A stretch of DNA of 60,279 bases from an uncultured Lachnospiraceae bacterium. Its GTDB lineage: Bacteria; Bacillota; Clostridia; Lachnospirales; Lachnospiraceae. The position numbers were made by a program, and so were the translations under genes. The stretch is from contig CAJUNP010000018.1 of the NCBI GenBank assembly GCA_910587935.1, positions 1-60,279 on the forward strand. The letters are read 5' to 3'. Below are positions 16,253 through 25,493 of the stretch, in pieces (position 1 is the stretch's first letter; every line of letters starts with the position of its first letter). The notes beneath the pieces were generated by a model. That model was not told where the DNA came from. It worked only from the letters and a program-made list of their open reading frames with translations, and ran no database searches.

Positions 16253-16696
16253 TTATTCTTTGGCAAGAATCTTCACGTGATGAACTCCCCGCCAGTTCTC
16301 CATAGTCTCAATCATCCGGGATACATCTCCCGTTTCCTCAAGTACCTGAACGCTGAGACTTAAGGACGCAATTCCGTTAATGGGAACGCTTTGATGGATC
16401 GTTAAGATATTGGCTTTAAAATCCGCCACAATCTTAAGGACATCCGATAAAAGTCCGGGTTCGTCATCCATTTGAAACATAAGGGTGATCGTTCTTCCCT
16501 GTGCATTATCATGAAAGGGAAGGATATCATCCTTGTACTTATAAAAAGAACTGCGGCTGATTCCTGCCATGTCCGCCGCTTCCTGAACGGTCGCTGCCTT
16601 CTCCGACTCCAGAAGCCGCTTCGCCTCCACGACTCGCAGCAGAACCTCAGGAATGGCTTTCTGCTTCACAACATAATACTTAGTTGATTGGCTCAT
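16253..16696 (-). CDS. ACT domain protein (PheB/UPF0735 family)
   Basis: A 147-residue protein. The N-terminal half (AIPEVLLRVVEAKRLLESEKAATVQEAADMAGISRSSFYKYKD, in pieces) looks like a helix-turn-helix. The C-terminal half is an ACT domain with DEPGLLSDVLKIVADFKANILTIHQ-type sequence. The family is annotated as PheB-like, but its function is not firmly known; it may be an amino-acid-responsive regulator. It is the first gene of the hom-apgM-lysC operon, 35 bases before hom. Confidence 0.88.
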   Translation of the reverse strand: MSQSTKYYVVKQKAIPEVLLRVVEAKRLLESEKAATVQEAADMAGISRSSFYKYKDDILPFHDNAQGRTITLMFQMDDEPGLLSDVLKIVADFKANILTIHQSVPINGIASLSLSVQVLEETGDVSRMIETMENWRGVHHVKILAKE

Positions 16697-16752
16697 ACAT
16701 CCGGCTCCTTATCTGTTCTCTTTGTGCGTACACATGTCTTTCAACGAAAGAT

Positions 16753-16781
16753 ATTCTATCACAATCCTTATAAATGTGCAA
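16753..16781 (-). promoter_or_regulatory. promoter of the threonine operon
   Basis: Minus strand TTGCAC (16776-16781), 17 bases, TAGAAT (16753-16758), 57 bases before the ACT protein start. It begins right after the glyA terminator. Confidence 0.7.
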
Positions 16782-16783
16782 GT

Positions 16784-16815
16784 AAAAAGTATCCTCTATA
16801 TAAGAGGATACTTTT
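16784..16815 (-). terminator. glyA terminator overlapping its stop codon
   Basis: Minus strand AAAAGTATCCTC and GAGGATACTTTTT form a 12-bp stem. The 5' arm encodes the last residues of GlyA and the TAG stop is in the loop, so termination and translation end overlap. Confidence 0.88.
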
Positions 16816-18034
16816 CGGTAAGCTTTTGTACAATGGCTTTTGCATCGGGAATCCGGGATTCTCCTCCTTTAATCACGGACGCAATTGCCTCGGCAATCTG
16901 ATCCATGTCTTCCGTATTCATACCTCTGGAGGTAACGGCCGGAGTTCCCAGGCGGATACCGCTTGTCACGAAAGGAGACTGCGGATCGTTGGGAATCGTA
17001 TTTTTATTTGCCGTTATATGCGCCTCGTCCAGAAGCCTTTCCACTGCCTTTCCGGTCAGACCGAAGTTGGTCAGGTCCACAAGCATCAGATGATTATCCG
17101 TACCGCCTGATACAATTTTGATTCCGCGGTCCATGAGTCCTTTGCACAGAGCCTGCGCATTATCCACAATTCCCTTCTGGTACGCTTTGAATTCATCGGA
17201 AAGGGCTTCCTTAAAGCACACTGCTTTAGCGGCAATCACATGCATCAGAGGACCTCCCTGAATACCCGGGAAAATAGCCTTATTAAAATTAAATTTGTCG
17301 TTGGCTTCCTTACCCGAAAGAATCAGGCCGCCCCTGGGCCCCCGCAGAGTCTTATGGGTCGTGGTGGTTACCACATCCGCATAAGGCATGGGACTGGGAT
17401 GAAGTCCTGCTGCCACAAGTCCGGCTATGTGCGCCATATCCACCATCAAAACGGCTCCCACTTCATCCGCAACTTCACGGAATTTCTTGAAGTCAATCGT
17501 TCTCGCATAAGCGGAAGCGCCTGCAATAATCATTTTGGGTCTTGCCTCAAGCGCAATTTCACGCAGTTTATCATAATCTATAAAACCGTCGTCATCAACG
17601 CCGTAAGGAACTATCTTAAAATATTTTCCGGAAATATTCACCGGACTTCCGTGGGTTAAATGTCCGCCGTGATCCAGATTCATACCCATAATCGTATCGC
17701 CCGGATTGCAGACGGCAAACTGTACCGCCAGGTTCGCCTGCGCGCCCGAATGAGGCTGTACATTGGCATACTCACAGCCGAACAGCTCCTTAGCGCGTTC
17801 GATGGCGAGATTCTCTACAACATCCACACACTGGCAGCCGCCGTAATATCTTTTTCCCGGATAGCCTTCCGCATATTTGTTAGTCAAAGGGCTTCCCATT
17901 GCGGCCATAACCGCCCTGCTTACCCAGTTCTCAGATGCAATCAGCTCAATATGGCTGTTCTGCCTGGATTGTTCGTCCACAATCGCATTGGCGATTTCAG
18001 GATCCACGCTTTTTACTTCATCCAATGAATACAT
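16796..18034 (-). CDS. glyA: serine hydroxymethyltransferase
   Basis: PLP enzyme that interconverts serine and glycine and loads one-carbon units on tetrahydrofolate. ATG at 18034 follows AAGGAGGAAAAT; the longer in-frame reading to 18079 is rejected. The 412-residue protein has SENWVSRAVMAAMGS, EGYPGKRYYGG, the PLP lysine motif VVTTTTHKTLRGPRGG near residue 227 and IFPGIQGGPLMH. It is a single-gene unit with its own promoter and terminator. Confidence 0.96.
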   Translation of the reverse strand: MYSLDEVKSVDPEIANAIVDEQSRQNSHIELIASENWVSRAVMAAMGSPLTNKYAEGYPGKRYYGGCQCVDVVENLAIERAKELFGCEYANVQPHSGAQANLAVQFAVCNPGDTIMGMNLDHGGHLTHGSPVNISGKYFKIVPYGVDDDGFIDYDKLREIALEARPKMIIAGASAYARTIDFKKFREVADEVGAVLMVDMAHIAGLVAAGLHPSPMPYADVVTTTTHKTLRGPRGGLILSGKEANDKFNFNKAIFPGIQGGPLMHVIAAKAVCFKEALSDEFKAYQKGIVDNAQALCKGLMDRGIKIVSGGTDNHLMLVDLTNFGLTGKAVERLLDEAHITANKNTIPNDPQSPFVTSGIRLGTPAVTSRGMNTEDMDQIAEAIASVIKGGESRIPDAKAIVQKLTEKYPLI

Positions 18035-18105
18035 ATTTTCCTCCTTTTGCCGGTTCCTCCGGGTTCTGTATTTTCGCACGGTGTCGTGTCAAACTCATTA
18101 GTCGC

Positions 18106-18134
18106 ATTATAACACGAACCCCCACCGATCACAA
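18106..18134 (-). promoter_or_regulatory. glyA promoter
   Basis: Minus strand TTGTGA (18129-18134), 17 bases, TATAAT (18106-18111). The leader is about 65 bases. No purine-repressor site is recognised. Confidence 0.6.
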
Positions 18135-18269
18135 TAGAAAATTCTTTTCCGATTTACCAGACAAATACACCTTCCATCCTAAAGGCTGATATTGTATAAT
18201 AAAATCGGCATAGCACAAAATTTTCTGCACAAACCGTTCAAAATACAAAGGAAACAGAGGTAATTAAGT

Positions 18270-19229
18270 ATGTACCATATTATTGTAAATCCTGCCTCCC
18301 GTTCCGGTAAAGGCAATAAGGTATGGCGCCAGCTAGAACCGGCTCTGCTGCAAAGACAGGTTCCCTATCAGGTATACTTCTCGGAAAAACCCGGCGACGT
18401 CGCAAAGGAAACGCGCCGTCTTTCGGCCCTGAACCAGAAAATATCCCTCATTATTCTCGGCGGCGACGGCACTATGAACGAAGCCCTGCAGGGCATGTCC
18501 CCTCTGGAAAATTTTACTGTCGGGTATATTCCCACAGGCTCCAGCAACGATCTTGCAAGAAGCCTCGGTATTCCCATGAATCCGTTGCTTGCCCTGAATC
18601 TGATTTTATCGGACGGTTCCGTATCTCTTCTGGATATCGGTCTTTTACGGTATGAAAATATCCCCCCCTGCGCTGACAGACTGGAGCAAACCGGGACATC
18701 GCAAAAGCGCAGGTTTATAGTATCCTGCGGGATCGGTTTTGACGCCGCCGTCTGCGCCGAAGCCCAGACCTCCCCTCTTAAGGGTGTCCTGAACCGCTTA
18801 GGACTCGGCAAACTGACTTATCTTGGCATTGCCTTAAAGCAGCTTATGACGGCGCCCAAAACTTCCTGCGAATTATGGCTGGATCAAAGGAAAAAGCCGA
18901 TCCGGTTTAATAAGTTTATTTTTATTGCGTCTATGCACCATCGTTATGAAGGCGGCGGGTTTATGTTCTGCCCCAACGCCGATTATAAAGATCAGACATT
19001 TGAAATCTGCGCAGTGGGAAATATCCCTAAATTACTGATACTTTTTGCGCTGCCGACCGCCTTCCTCGGAAAGCATTACTTCTTTAAAGGAGTCGATGCA
19101 TACCGCGCACATACCGTCCGTATCCGGTGCGCCGCGCCGCTATGGGTACACACGGACGGAGAGGCCAAAACACAGGCAGACCATATCGTTCTGACGCAGC
19201 ATACGGAAAAGCTTCGCATTATTTCCTAA
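18270..19229 (+). CDS. diacylglycerol/lipid kinase family protein (DgkB/YegS-like)
   Basis: A 319-residue lipid kinase. It has the N-terminal IIVNPASRSGKG, the nucleotide-binding LGGDGTMNEALQG near residue 65, and PTGSSNDLARSLGIP near 90, the signature of the diacylglycerol kinase catalytic domain. Substrate may be diacylglycerol or another lipid alcohol. A TATAAT hexamer at 18195-18200 is the likely -10. The following PAP2-like gene has its own promoter but both may act on membrane lipids. Confidence 0.9.
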   Translation: MYHIIVNPASRSGKGNKVWRQLEPALLQRQVPYQVYFSEKPGDVAKETRRLSALNQKISLIILGGDGTMNEALQGMSPLENFTVGYIPTGSSNDLARSLGIPMNPLLALNLILSDGSVSLLDIGLLRYENIPPCADRLEQTGTSQKRRFIVSCGIGFDAAVCAEAQTSPLKGVLNRLGLGKLTYLGIALKQLMTAPKTSCELWLDQRKKPIRFNKFIFIASMHHRYEGGGFMFCPNADYKDQTFEICAVGNIPKLLILFALPTAFLGKHYFFKGVDAYRAHTVRIRCAAPLWVHTDGEAKTQADHIVLTQHTEKLRIIS

Positions 19230-19267
19230 GTTTTTCTTAATATTATCTGAAGCTTATCAAAAAGTAA

Positions 19268-19295
19268 TTGCATTTTTTTCAAACTTGGCTATACT
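19268..19295 (+). promoter_or_regulatory. promoter of the PAP2-like gene
   Basis: TTGCAT (19268-19273), 16 bases, TATACT (19290-19295), 67 bases before the ATG. Confidence 0.5.
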
Positions 19296-19362
19296 TAAGA
19301 ATGTCAATGGTACAACAATTTAAAAGTTTAATGTTTACAGCTGTTTGACATGGAGGAAGATT

Positions 19363-20052
19363 ATGGAAAAGTTGAAAAAAATGTTTGTGCGGTATCACCA
19401 CGCGCTGCCGCTGATACTTTACGGTATCATTTATCTTTCCTGGTTTGCCCATCTGGAAAGAACCGTAACAAAAAACTACCGGGTGATCCACATGGGGATT
19501 GACGATTATATCCCTTTCTGCGAGGTATTTGTAATTCCTTATTTTTTATGGTTTATTTATGTTGCTGCCGTTATCATGTTTTTCTTTTTCAAGAACCGGG
19601 ACGATTATTACAGGACTTGCGTTTTCCTTTTTACCGGAATGACGATTTTCCTGATTGTATCTACCCTGTGGCCCAACGGACACCACTTAAGACCTTATAC
19701 CATGCCCCGGGATAATATTTTTACACACCTTCTGATCGGACTTTACAAAACGGATACGCCCACGAATCTCTGGCCCAGTATCCATGTTTATAACTCGATC
19801 GGCGCGCACCTTGCCATTGCAAAAAGCAGTTACTTTAAAGATAAACCCTGGATCAGGTGCGGCTCCTTTGTATTAGCCGTTTCGATTATTTTATCCACAA
19901 TGTTTATCAAACAACATTCCGTATTTGATGTGCTGACCGCATTCGGATTATCCGCTATTATGTACATCCTCGTATACCGTTATGACTGTGTGCTGGCGCT
20001 CAAACAAAGGATTCGGGACAACCGCAAAAAAACAAGACCGGAAGCCGTTTAG
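19363..20052 (+). CDS. PAP2-like membrane phosphatase
   Basis: A 229-residue membrane protein. ATG at 19363 follows GGAGG by six bases; an in-frame TTG at 19345 lies before that site. About five hydrophobic segments are visible. Late motifs LWPSIHVYNSIGAHLAI and IKQHSVFDVLTAFG correspond to the PSxH and SxHxxxD parts of the PAP2 phosphatase superfamily, with NGHHLRPYTMP between. It probably dephosphorylates a lipid phosphate or acts as an inositol-phosphorylceramide-synthase-like enzyme. Substrate unknown. Confidence 0.83.
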   Translation: MEKLKKMFVRYHHALPLILYGIIYLSWFAHLERTVTKNYRVIHMGIDDYIPFCEVFVIPYFLWFIYVAAVIMFFFFKNRDDYYRTCVFLFTGMTIFLIVSTLWPNGHHLRPYTMPRDNIFTHLLIGLYKTDTPTNLWPSIHVYNSIGAHLAIAKSSYFKDKPWIRCGSFVLAVSIILSTMFIKQHSVFDVLTAFGLSAIMYILVYRYDCVLALKQRIRDNRKKTRPEAV

Positions 20053-20068
20053 GCTCCCGGTTTTTTAT
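20036..20068. terminator. bidirectional terminator between the PAP2-like and glycosyltransferase genes
   Basis: ACCGGAAGCC and GGCTCCCGGT pair around a GTTTA loop, with T-runs on the plus side (TTTTTTATTTT) and A-runs on the other. The PAP2-like stop codon lies in the hairpin. It can serve both convergent genes. Confidence 0.85.
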
Positions 20069-20069
20069 T

Positions 20070-21095
20070 TTAATTAAATTTGAATATTTTCTGGCAGATC
20101 TTATAACCGTCCACGGATATTTTTCTTCCGCCTTTTCCCGGCAGATTCATAGCGCTTCCCATAATTCCCCGCCGCATCCAGGAAAATAACATTCTGTCTT
20201 TTTGTTTCATATACTGCCACAGTTCTTTTTTCTTCTCCAGATTTTCTTCGGTTTCCGACCGGATCAAAAGTACGGAAGATACCGTTGTGATGATCTCCAG
20301 ATAATTACGCATATATTGGTGAAGCCTTTTCGTCTTCATAATTTTCAACTTATTGTCCACATAAAAATCAATCATCAGCTTGTTGACCCTGATCTGCTGG
20401 TCAATTCGCGAAATCATCACCGTTTCATTGACCGACTGATCTTCCCTGCCGATATAATAACGGTAAAAATTTTCATCCAGGTAATACATGTTTTTCACAT
20501 GCATAAGGGGTTCAAACACATAAAGATTATCTACATAAAAGGTATGCTCGGGAAGTCTTATCCCACAGTCTCTAAGCAGTTTTGTCCTGAAGATCACGGA
20601 ATGCATCAGAATATAATGTCCTTTGTGAAAACGCTTTACGTCTTCCCATCCAAACAGCCTGCTTTCCGGAAGGATATGGCGGTAATGCATAACCTTTTTA
20701 CGTTTTTCCCCTTCCTTCTCATACACAAAATTGCTTATAAGCATGTCCAACGATCTGGCTCCGCCGGCAAGCTCTCTTAACACATCCAGAATTTTGAGAT
20801 ACGCTTCCTTTTTCACCCAGTCGTCACTGTCCACCACTTTAAAATACAAACCAGTTGCATGATCTATACCCGCGTTCACCGCCGAACCATGTCCGCCGTT
20901 TTCTTTGTGGACCGCTTTCACGATAGTAGGATATTTTGCCGCATATTCATCGGCAATCGCAGCCGTATTATCCCTGGAACCGTCGTCTATAACCAAAATC
21001 TCCACATCCTCGCCGCCCGGCAGCAAAGACTCTATACACCCTGCCAGATAACCCTCCGAATTATAACTGGGTATCGCAATTGATAAAAGTTTCAT
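20070..21095 (-). CDS. family 2 glycosyltransferase
   Basis: A 341-residue GT-A glycosyltransferase. Motifs are SIAIPSYNSEGYL, VIDDGSRDNTA and the DxD-type VVDSDDW near residue 87, then LPEHTFYVDNLYVFEP and GREDQSVNET, IDQQIRVNKL. It is clearly a paralogue of the protein at 53186-54199, sharing all these motifs. The substrate is unknown; wall polymer or glycolipid is plausible. The gene starts inside the end of the SfsA-MutY gene (35-base overlap), so the two are cotranscribed. Confidence 0.9.
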   Translation of the reverse strand: MKLLSIAIPSYNSEGYLAGCIESLLPGGEDVEILVIDDGSRDNTAAIADEYAAKYPTIVKAVHKENGGHGSAVNAGIDHATGLYFKVVDSDDWVKKEAYLKILDVLRELAGGARSLDMLISNFVYEKEGEKRKKVMHYRHILPESRLFGWEDVKRFHKGHYILMHSVIFRTKLLRDCGIRLPEHTFYVDNLYVFEPLMHVKNMYYLDENFYRYYIGREDQSVNETVMISRIDQQIRVNKLMIDFYVDNKLKIMKTKRLHQYMRNYLEIITTVSSVLLIRSETEENLEKKKELWQYMKQKDRMLFSWMRRGIMGSAMNLPGKGGRKISVDGYKICQKIFKFN

Positions 21096-22896
21096 AATCT
21101 GTTATTTCCTCCTGTTTTTCCTCTATTAATTTATCATTTCCCCGTAAAATATTCAAGTACTCCGTATAGGCTGCAAAAGCCGAGGGTATGGGGTAACGCT
21201 CCCCCGCTTCCCGCGGATTTATAAACAGCCACTCCGGTTCCCCTGCATCCCCCGGACAGGATGTCTCCTCTGTGTATAATTCATCCACCCGAACCGCATA
21301 ACCTTTCATATGCCATTCCACATGGCTGAAAACATGCTTTGTTTCCGGAAGGCTTTTTATGTGAAGAGGCTGCAAACCTGCCTCCCGGCAAAATGCAAGC
21401 GCTTCCTTACGGTTTTTATACCCTTCTGTCATCGGAAATTCATACATTCCCGCCAGAAGTCCCCGGTTCGGACGTTTCCTTAACGCAACTTTTTCTCCGT
21501 CCAGTAAAAGAAATACGGTCTTCTTCTCCCGTCGCCTTTCCTTTTTGGGGGTTTTATGCGGAAACTCAGTTTCCCGGCCGTTTCGGTGCGCCTCACAGTA
21601 TAATTCCCATGGGCAGCTGTCACAACGTGGCAAACCGCCGGGCACACATACCAGCGCTCCAAGCTCAATAAGAGCCTGCGTAAAATCTCCCGCACGCTCC
21701 GGGGGTATCATTTTCCTTACCCGGTCTTCCGTCTGTCTTTTTATCCGCTGGCTCAGCACGTCCCCGGGTTCCATGACCAGCCTTGCCATAACGCGCAGAA
21801 CATTTCCGTCCACTGCCGGCTCCGGCTTTCCGAAGGCAATGGAGGCGATCGCCCCGGCCGTATAGCTGCCGATTCCCGGAAGATTTTTTAATGCTTCAAA
21901 GCTGTCCGGCATCTGTCCGCCGTATTCTTCCATGATAATGTGCGCGGCCTTTTGCAGATTGCGTACCCGGTTGTAATAGCCAAGTCCCTCCCAAAGCTTT
22001 AACAGAGTCTCCTCCTGTGCATCGGCAAGCGCACGGATATCCGGGAGTTTCGACATAAACCGATCAAAATAGGGTTTTACCGCTTCCACTCTTGTTTGCT
22101 GCAGCATAATCTCCGAAATCCATACCTTATAGGGCGCCGGGTCTTCTCTCCAGGGTAGAATCCTGCGGTTCCCGTCATACCATGAAAGCAGTGAACCGGC
22201 CAATTCTCCCCGCCCGCCGATACAGGTTCGCACCGGACTGTCAATCCGCATTTCCTGCGGCGTCACGGCACAATCATAAGCGAGAACCCGCACTCCGGCA
22301 TCAGCCGCCTCACGCAAAGCCGCCGCAAACTCCGGCTGTGTCCTGCCGTTGGGAATAAAAAAATCTACGTCCTTCATCTGAATTACAAACATTACACAGG
22401 CCTGGTAACCGTCTTTTTGGGCCTCCATTAATTCTTTTAAATGTTTAACGGCCCGATCCGATGGAGCGTCAGGAAAGGACACCACTCCTCCTTCCTCCAG
22501 AGTGACGCCCTTTACTTCCATAAATATTTTCTGCTCCCCACTTTCAATATAAAAATCAAACCGTGAATTTTTGTATTTTACTTCCGGCTTTAGCAGCGTA
22601 AGTTCAGGAAAGAGTTCCTTTTTTCGCAGCCACTCCTCCACCGCCCTGTTAGGCGCCTGGGAATCCATATTAATGATCCGCCCGCCCTTTTTTACTGCTA
22701 CCAGGTCATAAGCGGTTTTTCGTCCTTCGTGGGCTCCCTCTTCCAAATAAACTTTGGCTCCCTTTTGTAAAAGCTCCCTGCAGCGGCCGGTATTCTTCAC
22801 ATGCACGGTTTCCTTTTTACCCAGCAAATCCACATATGCAATGAACCGGTTAGGACGCTCCAGAAAGACCGCTTCCACAATTTGTCTGTACTTCAT
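21061..22896 (-). CDS. SfsA-MutY fusion: nuclease-like domain plus A/G-specific adenine glycosylase
   Basis: A 611-residue two-domain protein from ATG 22896 (AGAGAG six bases upstream). Residues about 1-225 match SfsA: PNRFIAYVDL, VKNTGRCRELL, NSRFDFYI and MEVKGVTLEEGG, an SfsA PD-(D/E)xK-like nuclease core. Residues about 230-590 are MutY: LPWREDPAPYKVWISEIMLQQT with the catalytic Glu, the helix-hairpin-helix LPGIGSYTAGAIA, the catalytic Asp in PAVDGNVLRV, iron-sulfur cysteines (C-x7-C-x2-C-x5-C), and a C-terminal NUDIX-like 8-oxoG recognition domain (LLAGMYEFP, HVFSHVEW). MutY removes A opposite 8-oxoguanine. Both halves look intact. The first cysteine spacing is one residue longer than the usual x6. 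Confidence 0.93.
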   Translation of the reverse strand: MKYRQIVEAVFLERPNRFIAYVDLLGKKETVHVKNTGRCRELLQKGAKVYLEEGAHEGRKTAYDLVAVKKGGRIINMDSQAPNRAVEEWLRKKELFPELTLLKPEVKYKNSRFDFYIESGEQKIFMEVKGVTLEEGGVVSFPDAPSDRAVKHLKELMEAQKDGYQACVMFVIQMKDVDFFIPNGRTQPEFAAALREAADAGVRVLAYDCAVTPQEMRIDSPVRTCIGGRGELAGSLLSWYDGNRRILPWREDPAPYKVWISEIMLQQTRVEAVKPYFDRFMSKLPDIRALADAQEETLLKLWEGLGYYNRVRNLQKAAHIIMEEYGGQMPDSFEALKNLPGIGSYTAGAIASIAFGKPEPAVDGNVLRVMARLVMEPGDVLSQRIKRQTEDRVRKMIPPERAGDFTQALIELGALVCVPGGLPRCDSCPWELYCEAHRNGRETEFPHKTPKKERRREKKTVFLLLDGEKVALRKRPNRGLLAGMYEFPMTEGYKNRKEALAFCREAGLQPLHIKSLPETKHVFSHVEWHMKGYAVRVDELYTEETSCPGDAGEPEWLFINPREAGERYPIPSAFAAYTEYLNILRGNDKLIEEKQEEITDYETFINCDTQL

Positions 22897-23812
22897 ATAA
22901 AACTCTCTTTCTCTTTTTGTAAGGCACACGGGCGGCAGGCACTACTTTGGACGCTTCCGCCGTATGTACGGCCTGATCGTCAAAAAAGATATGTGCGCCA
23001 AAAGCTTTAAGAATCTCCGCTTTATGAATTCCCCCAAGAAAAAATGCTTCGTCAATCCGTACATCCCATGCACGCAGCGTACGGATCACACGCTCATGGG
23101 CCGGGGCGCTTCTCGCCGTTACAAGCGCGGTGCGAATCGGCGCCTGCATCGGCGGAAAATCCTTTTGCAATCCTGAAATAGTTCTGAGAAATCTCGCAAA
23201 AGGCCCTTCTTCCAGGGGATTGCCCGCATTCAGGCGTTCATTCTCCTCAAAAGCCTGCAATCCTCTCTCTTCAAATATTTTTTCCGAATCCTCATTAAAT
23301 AATACGGCGTCTCCGTCAAATGCAATGCGGATCTGCCCGATCCCTTCCGTTGTCTCGTAACCGGCGGCGCTTCCGCTGCAGATAATTCCCGCCGCAATTC
23401 CGGAATCTATGGCCTGCTGCACATCTTCCTCACAGGCCGATAAAAAAAGATCCGTCCGGAAAGCGTTCAGGTAAGGAGCCAGGGAAGCGCCGCTAACCAG
23501 AACCGCCCTGGAAATATTCAAGCCGTAATAGCGGATTGAATTAAATACTCTCAAGGATGTATCCGGACTGTTATGCGACATGATAATCACTTCTACGGTA
23601 TTTTGATGACCGGGCAGCTCATTCATATTAAGAAGCGCTTTAACCAGTCCGAAACCCGGTCCTTCTTTAAGAATTTCATTTTCATGTTCTATCTGATAAC
23701 GGCAATATGCCTCCACGCCTTCCTTTTCAAAAATTTGATTTTCTGCGCACAGATTAAAAAGCGCTCTTGAAGAAACTCCGATTACCAGCCTGCGTTCCAA
23801 CTCATAAGCCAT
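22850..23812 (-). CDS. cytosolic 5'-nucleotidase family protein
   Basis: A 320-residue protein of the PF06189-type 5'-nucleotidase family. It starts ELERRLVIGVSSRALFNL, has EVIIMSHNSPDTSLRVFNSI near residue 75, RIAFDGDAVLF near 165 and LVTARSAPAHERVIRTL and FFDDQAVH near 230 and 280, the acidic motifs of the HAD-like fold. It would hydrolyse nucleoside monophosphates. Its end overlaps the start of the SfsA-MutY gene by 47 bases, suggesting translational coupling. Confidence 0.85.
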   Translation of the reverse strand: MAYELERRLVIGVSSRALFNLCAENQIFEKEGVEAYCRYQIEHENEILKEGPGFGLVKALLNMNELPGHQNTVEVIIMSHNSPDTSLRVFNSIRYYGLNISRAVLVSGASLAPYLNAFRTDLFLSACEEDVQQAIDSGIAAGIICSGSAAGYETTEGIGQIRIAFDGDAVLFNEDSEKIFEERGLQAFEENERLNAGNPLEEGPFARFLRTISGLQKDFPPMQAPIRTALVTARSAPAHERVIRTLRAWDVRIDEAFFLGGIHKAEILKAFGAHIFFDDQAVHTAEASKVVPAARVPYKKRKRVLYEVQTNCGSGLSGAS

Positions 23813-23886
23813 GCCAATCCTCCTTATTCTCTCCCTTTTGTGGGTATGGAATTCCGGACGGCCTTTAAGTTGATCCGCGTTATCTT

Positions 23887-24366
23887 TTACCGCATGCGGC
23901 TGCTTTCATACCGGTATTTGGTCATCAGGCAGTTCTTCAGTCCCTGAAACTGTTCTTCCAAATCCCCTTCCGAAAGTTCCACATCACAGGCAATCGCCAT
24001 CGTCGCGAGCATGTCGCCGGTAATCCGGTGATGAAGCCCCGCCAGAATGTTCAGTCTCTGCTCATACGTATCCGCATCCAGAAATTCCAACACCATTGGG
24101 TCAATATTCAATTCCTCTTCCTGCGAACCGGTTCCCTCCTCCCGATTCAGTTCAAATCGGTATTCCTGCGATACATTCGGATATTTCTCCCGATCCACTC
24201 TTTCGGAAAACATGGCGAGAGGCCTCGCATAGATTTTGTGTTCTCCGTACATTGCCTGATAAACGACAAGCTCTTCACCCGTCTCCGAATGTTGTGCTAC
24301 CGCTATAACCTGATACAGATTCCCTTTAAAATGTTTATATATTTCGTTTGCTTTCGGAATCCTCAT
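23887..24366 (-). CDS. DUF1653 domain protein
   Basis: A 159-residue protein with an N-terminal DUF1653 domain (YKHFKGNLYQVIAVAQHSETGEELVVYQA, in pieces, to RPLAMFSE) over residues 8-57. The remaining ~100 residues are acidic and helical (LEFLDADTYEQRLNIL, VELSEGDLEEQF) and not assigned. Function unknown. It stands 74 bases before the 5'-nucleotidase gene on the same strand. Confidence 0.82.
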   Translation of the reverse strand: MRIPKANEIYKHFKGNLYQVIAVAQHSETGEELVVYQAMYGEHKIYARPLAMFSERVDREKYPNVSQEYRFELNREEGTGSQEEELNIDPMVLEFLDADTYEQRLNILAGLHHRITGDMLATMAIACDVELSEGDLEEQFQGLKNCLMTKYRYESSRMR

Positions 24367-24445
24367 ATTTTCCCTCTCCTATTCATTTATATCATTTTTG
24401 CAGTCCTATAAACTTCCCTTAATAGTTTGTCAGACCTGCTTAATA

Positions 24446-25420
24446 TTATAACACAGATACAATTAAAATCTCTACGCTCATCACATCGTTCATCCGTCCG
24501 GTTTTAACCGCCTCTTCCGCTTCCACACAGCGCTCAACGGCACGCCGCAGTTCATGAACCTTAAATTTTGCGGCCTGCGCTACATATTTGCCCGCTACAA
24601 AGCCCGGCAGTCCAATCTTCTCGCCGATTTTTTTCTGATCGAATCCTTTTGCTTTCAGTTCTTTTACCTGCAAAAGCATATTGCACTGTCTGGCTATCAG
24701 AAACAGGATCCGCATGGGCGGCTCCTTTAACGCCAAAAGATCATAATAAAGTTCCAGAGCCGCTTTCTGCCGCTTATCCGCAATCGCATTAATCATATCA
24801 AAAATACGGCTGCTGATTCTGGTCACGCAGACCGCGTCCACATCTTCCGGTAAAATGGAATCCCTGCCCAGACAATAGGAAAACAGCTTTTCCAGCTCCA
24901 TACGGATATTCTCCATATCCGTACCTGTCTTATTCAGAAAATAGGACAATCCCTGCTGCGTAATCTGTTTGCCCTCCTGCTTAACCAGGCTTAGAATCCA
25001 CTTTTTGAGCGTTTCCTCATTCTGCGCTCCGAATTCCACGCAGCACCCGGCCAAAGCCGCCGCTTTATACAGCTTACTGCGCTTATCGACCTCCGTCTCC
25101 GCAAATATAAAAAAGGCGGTATCACAGGGCGCTTTCAGATAATCGGCAAGGGTTTCTCCGCCGCGTTTAAAAAGTCCGCTGTTTTCGATGAGAAGCACAC
25201 GCCTTTCTGCAAGAAAGGGAAGCGTTTCGGCCAGATCTATAATCTGGGGAACATTCACATCCTTTCCCTCGCAATAATGAAAATTCATGGTGTCTCCATC
25301 CGCACAGAGGGCTTTCTTAAGCCTGTCCTTATACTGCTTACGCAGGTATGCCTCTTCCCCATATAATAAGTATACCTGTTTTAACTGTCCCGTTTTGATA
25401 TCTTCGTTAATCCTTTGCAC
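24446..25420 (-). CDS. holA: DNA polymerase III subunit delta
   Basis: HolA is the clamp-loader subunit that opens the beta clamp. The 324-residue length is right. QVYLLYGEEAYLRKQYKD near the N-terminus, LPFLAERRVLLIENSGLF near 70, DMENIRMELEKLFSY near 170 and LARQCNMLLQVKEL-like sequence near 250 fit the family. The gene follows comEC by 73 bases, the same arrangement as yqeN after comEC in Bacillus. Confidence 0.92.
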   Translation of the reverse strand: MQRINEDIKTGQLKQVYLLYGEEAYLRKQYKDRLKKALCADGDTMNFHYCEGKDVNVPQIIDLAETLPFLAERRVLLIENSGLFKRGGETLADYLKAPCDTAFFIFAETEVDKRSKLYKAAALAGCCVEFGAQNEETLKKWILSLVKQEGKQITQQGLSYFLNKTGTDMENIRMELEKLFSYCLGRDSILPEDVDAVCVTRISSRIFDMINAIADKRQKAALELYYDLLALKEPPMRILFLIARQCNMLLQVKELKAKGFDQKKIGEKIGLPGFVAGKYVAQAAKFKVHELRRAVERCVEAEEAVKTGRMNDVMSVEILIVSVL

Positions 25421-25493
25421 ACCTGTTCTCCCATTCCTTTCCTGTAAATTCTATTTTACATCACAAAAACATGTCTGTCATCTTTTTTCATGC

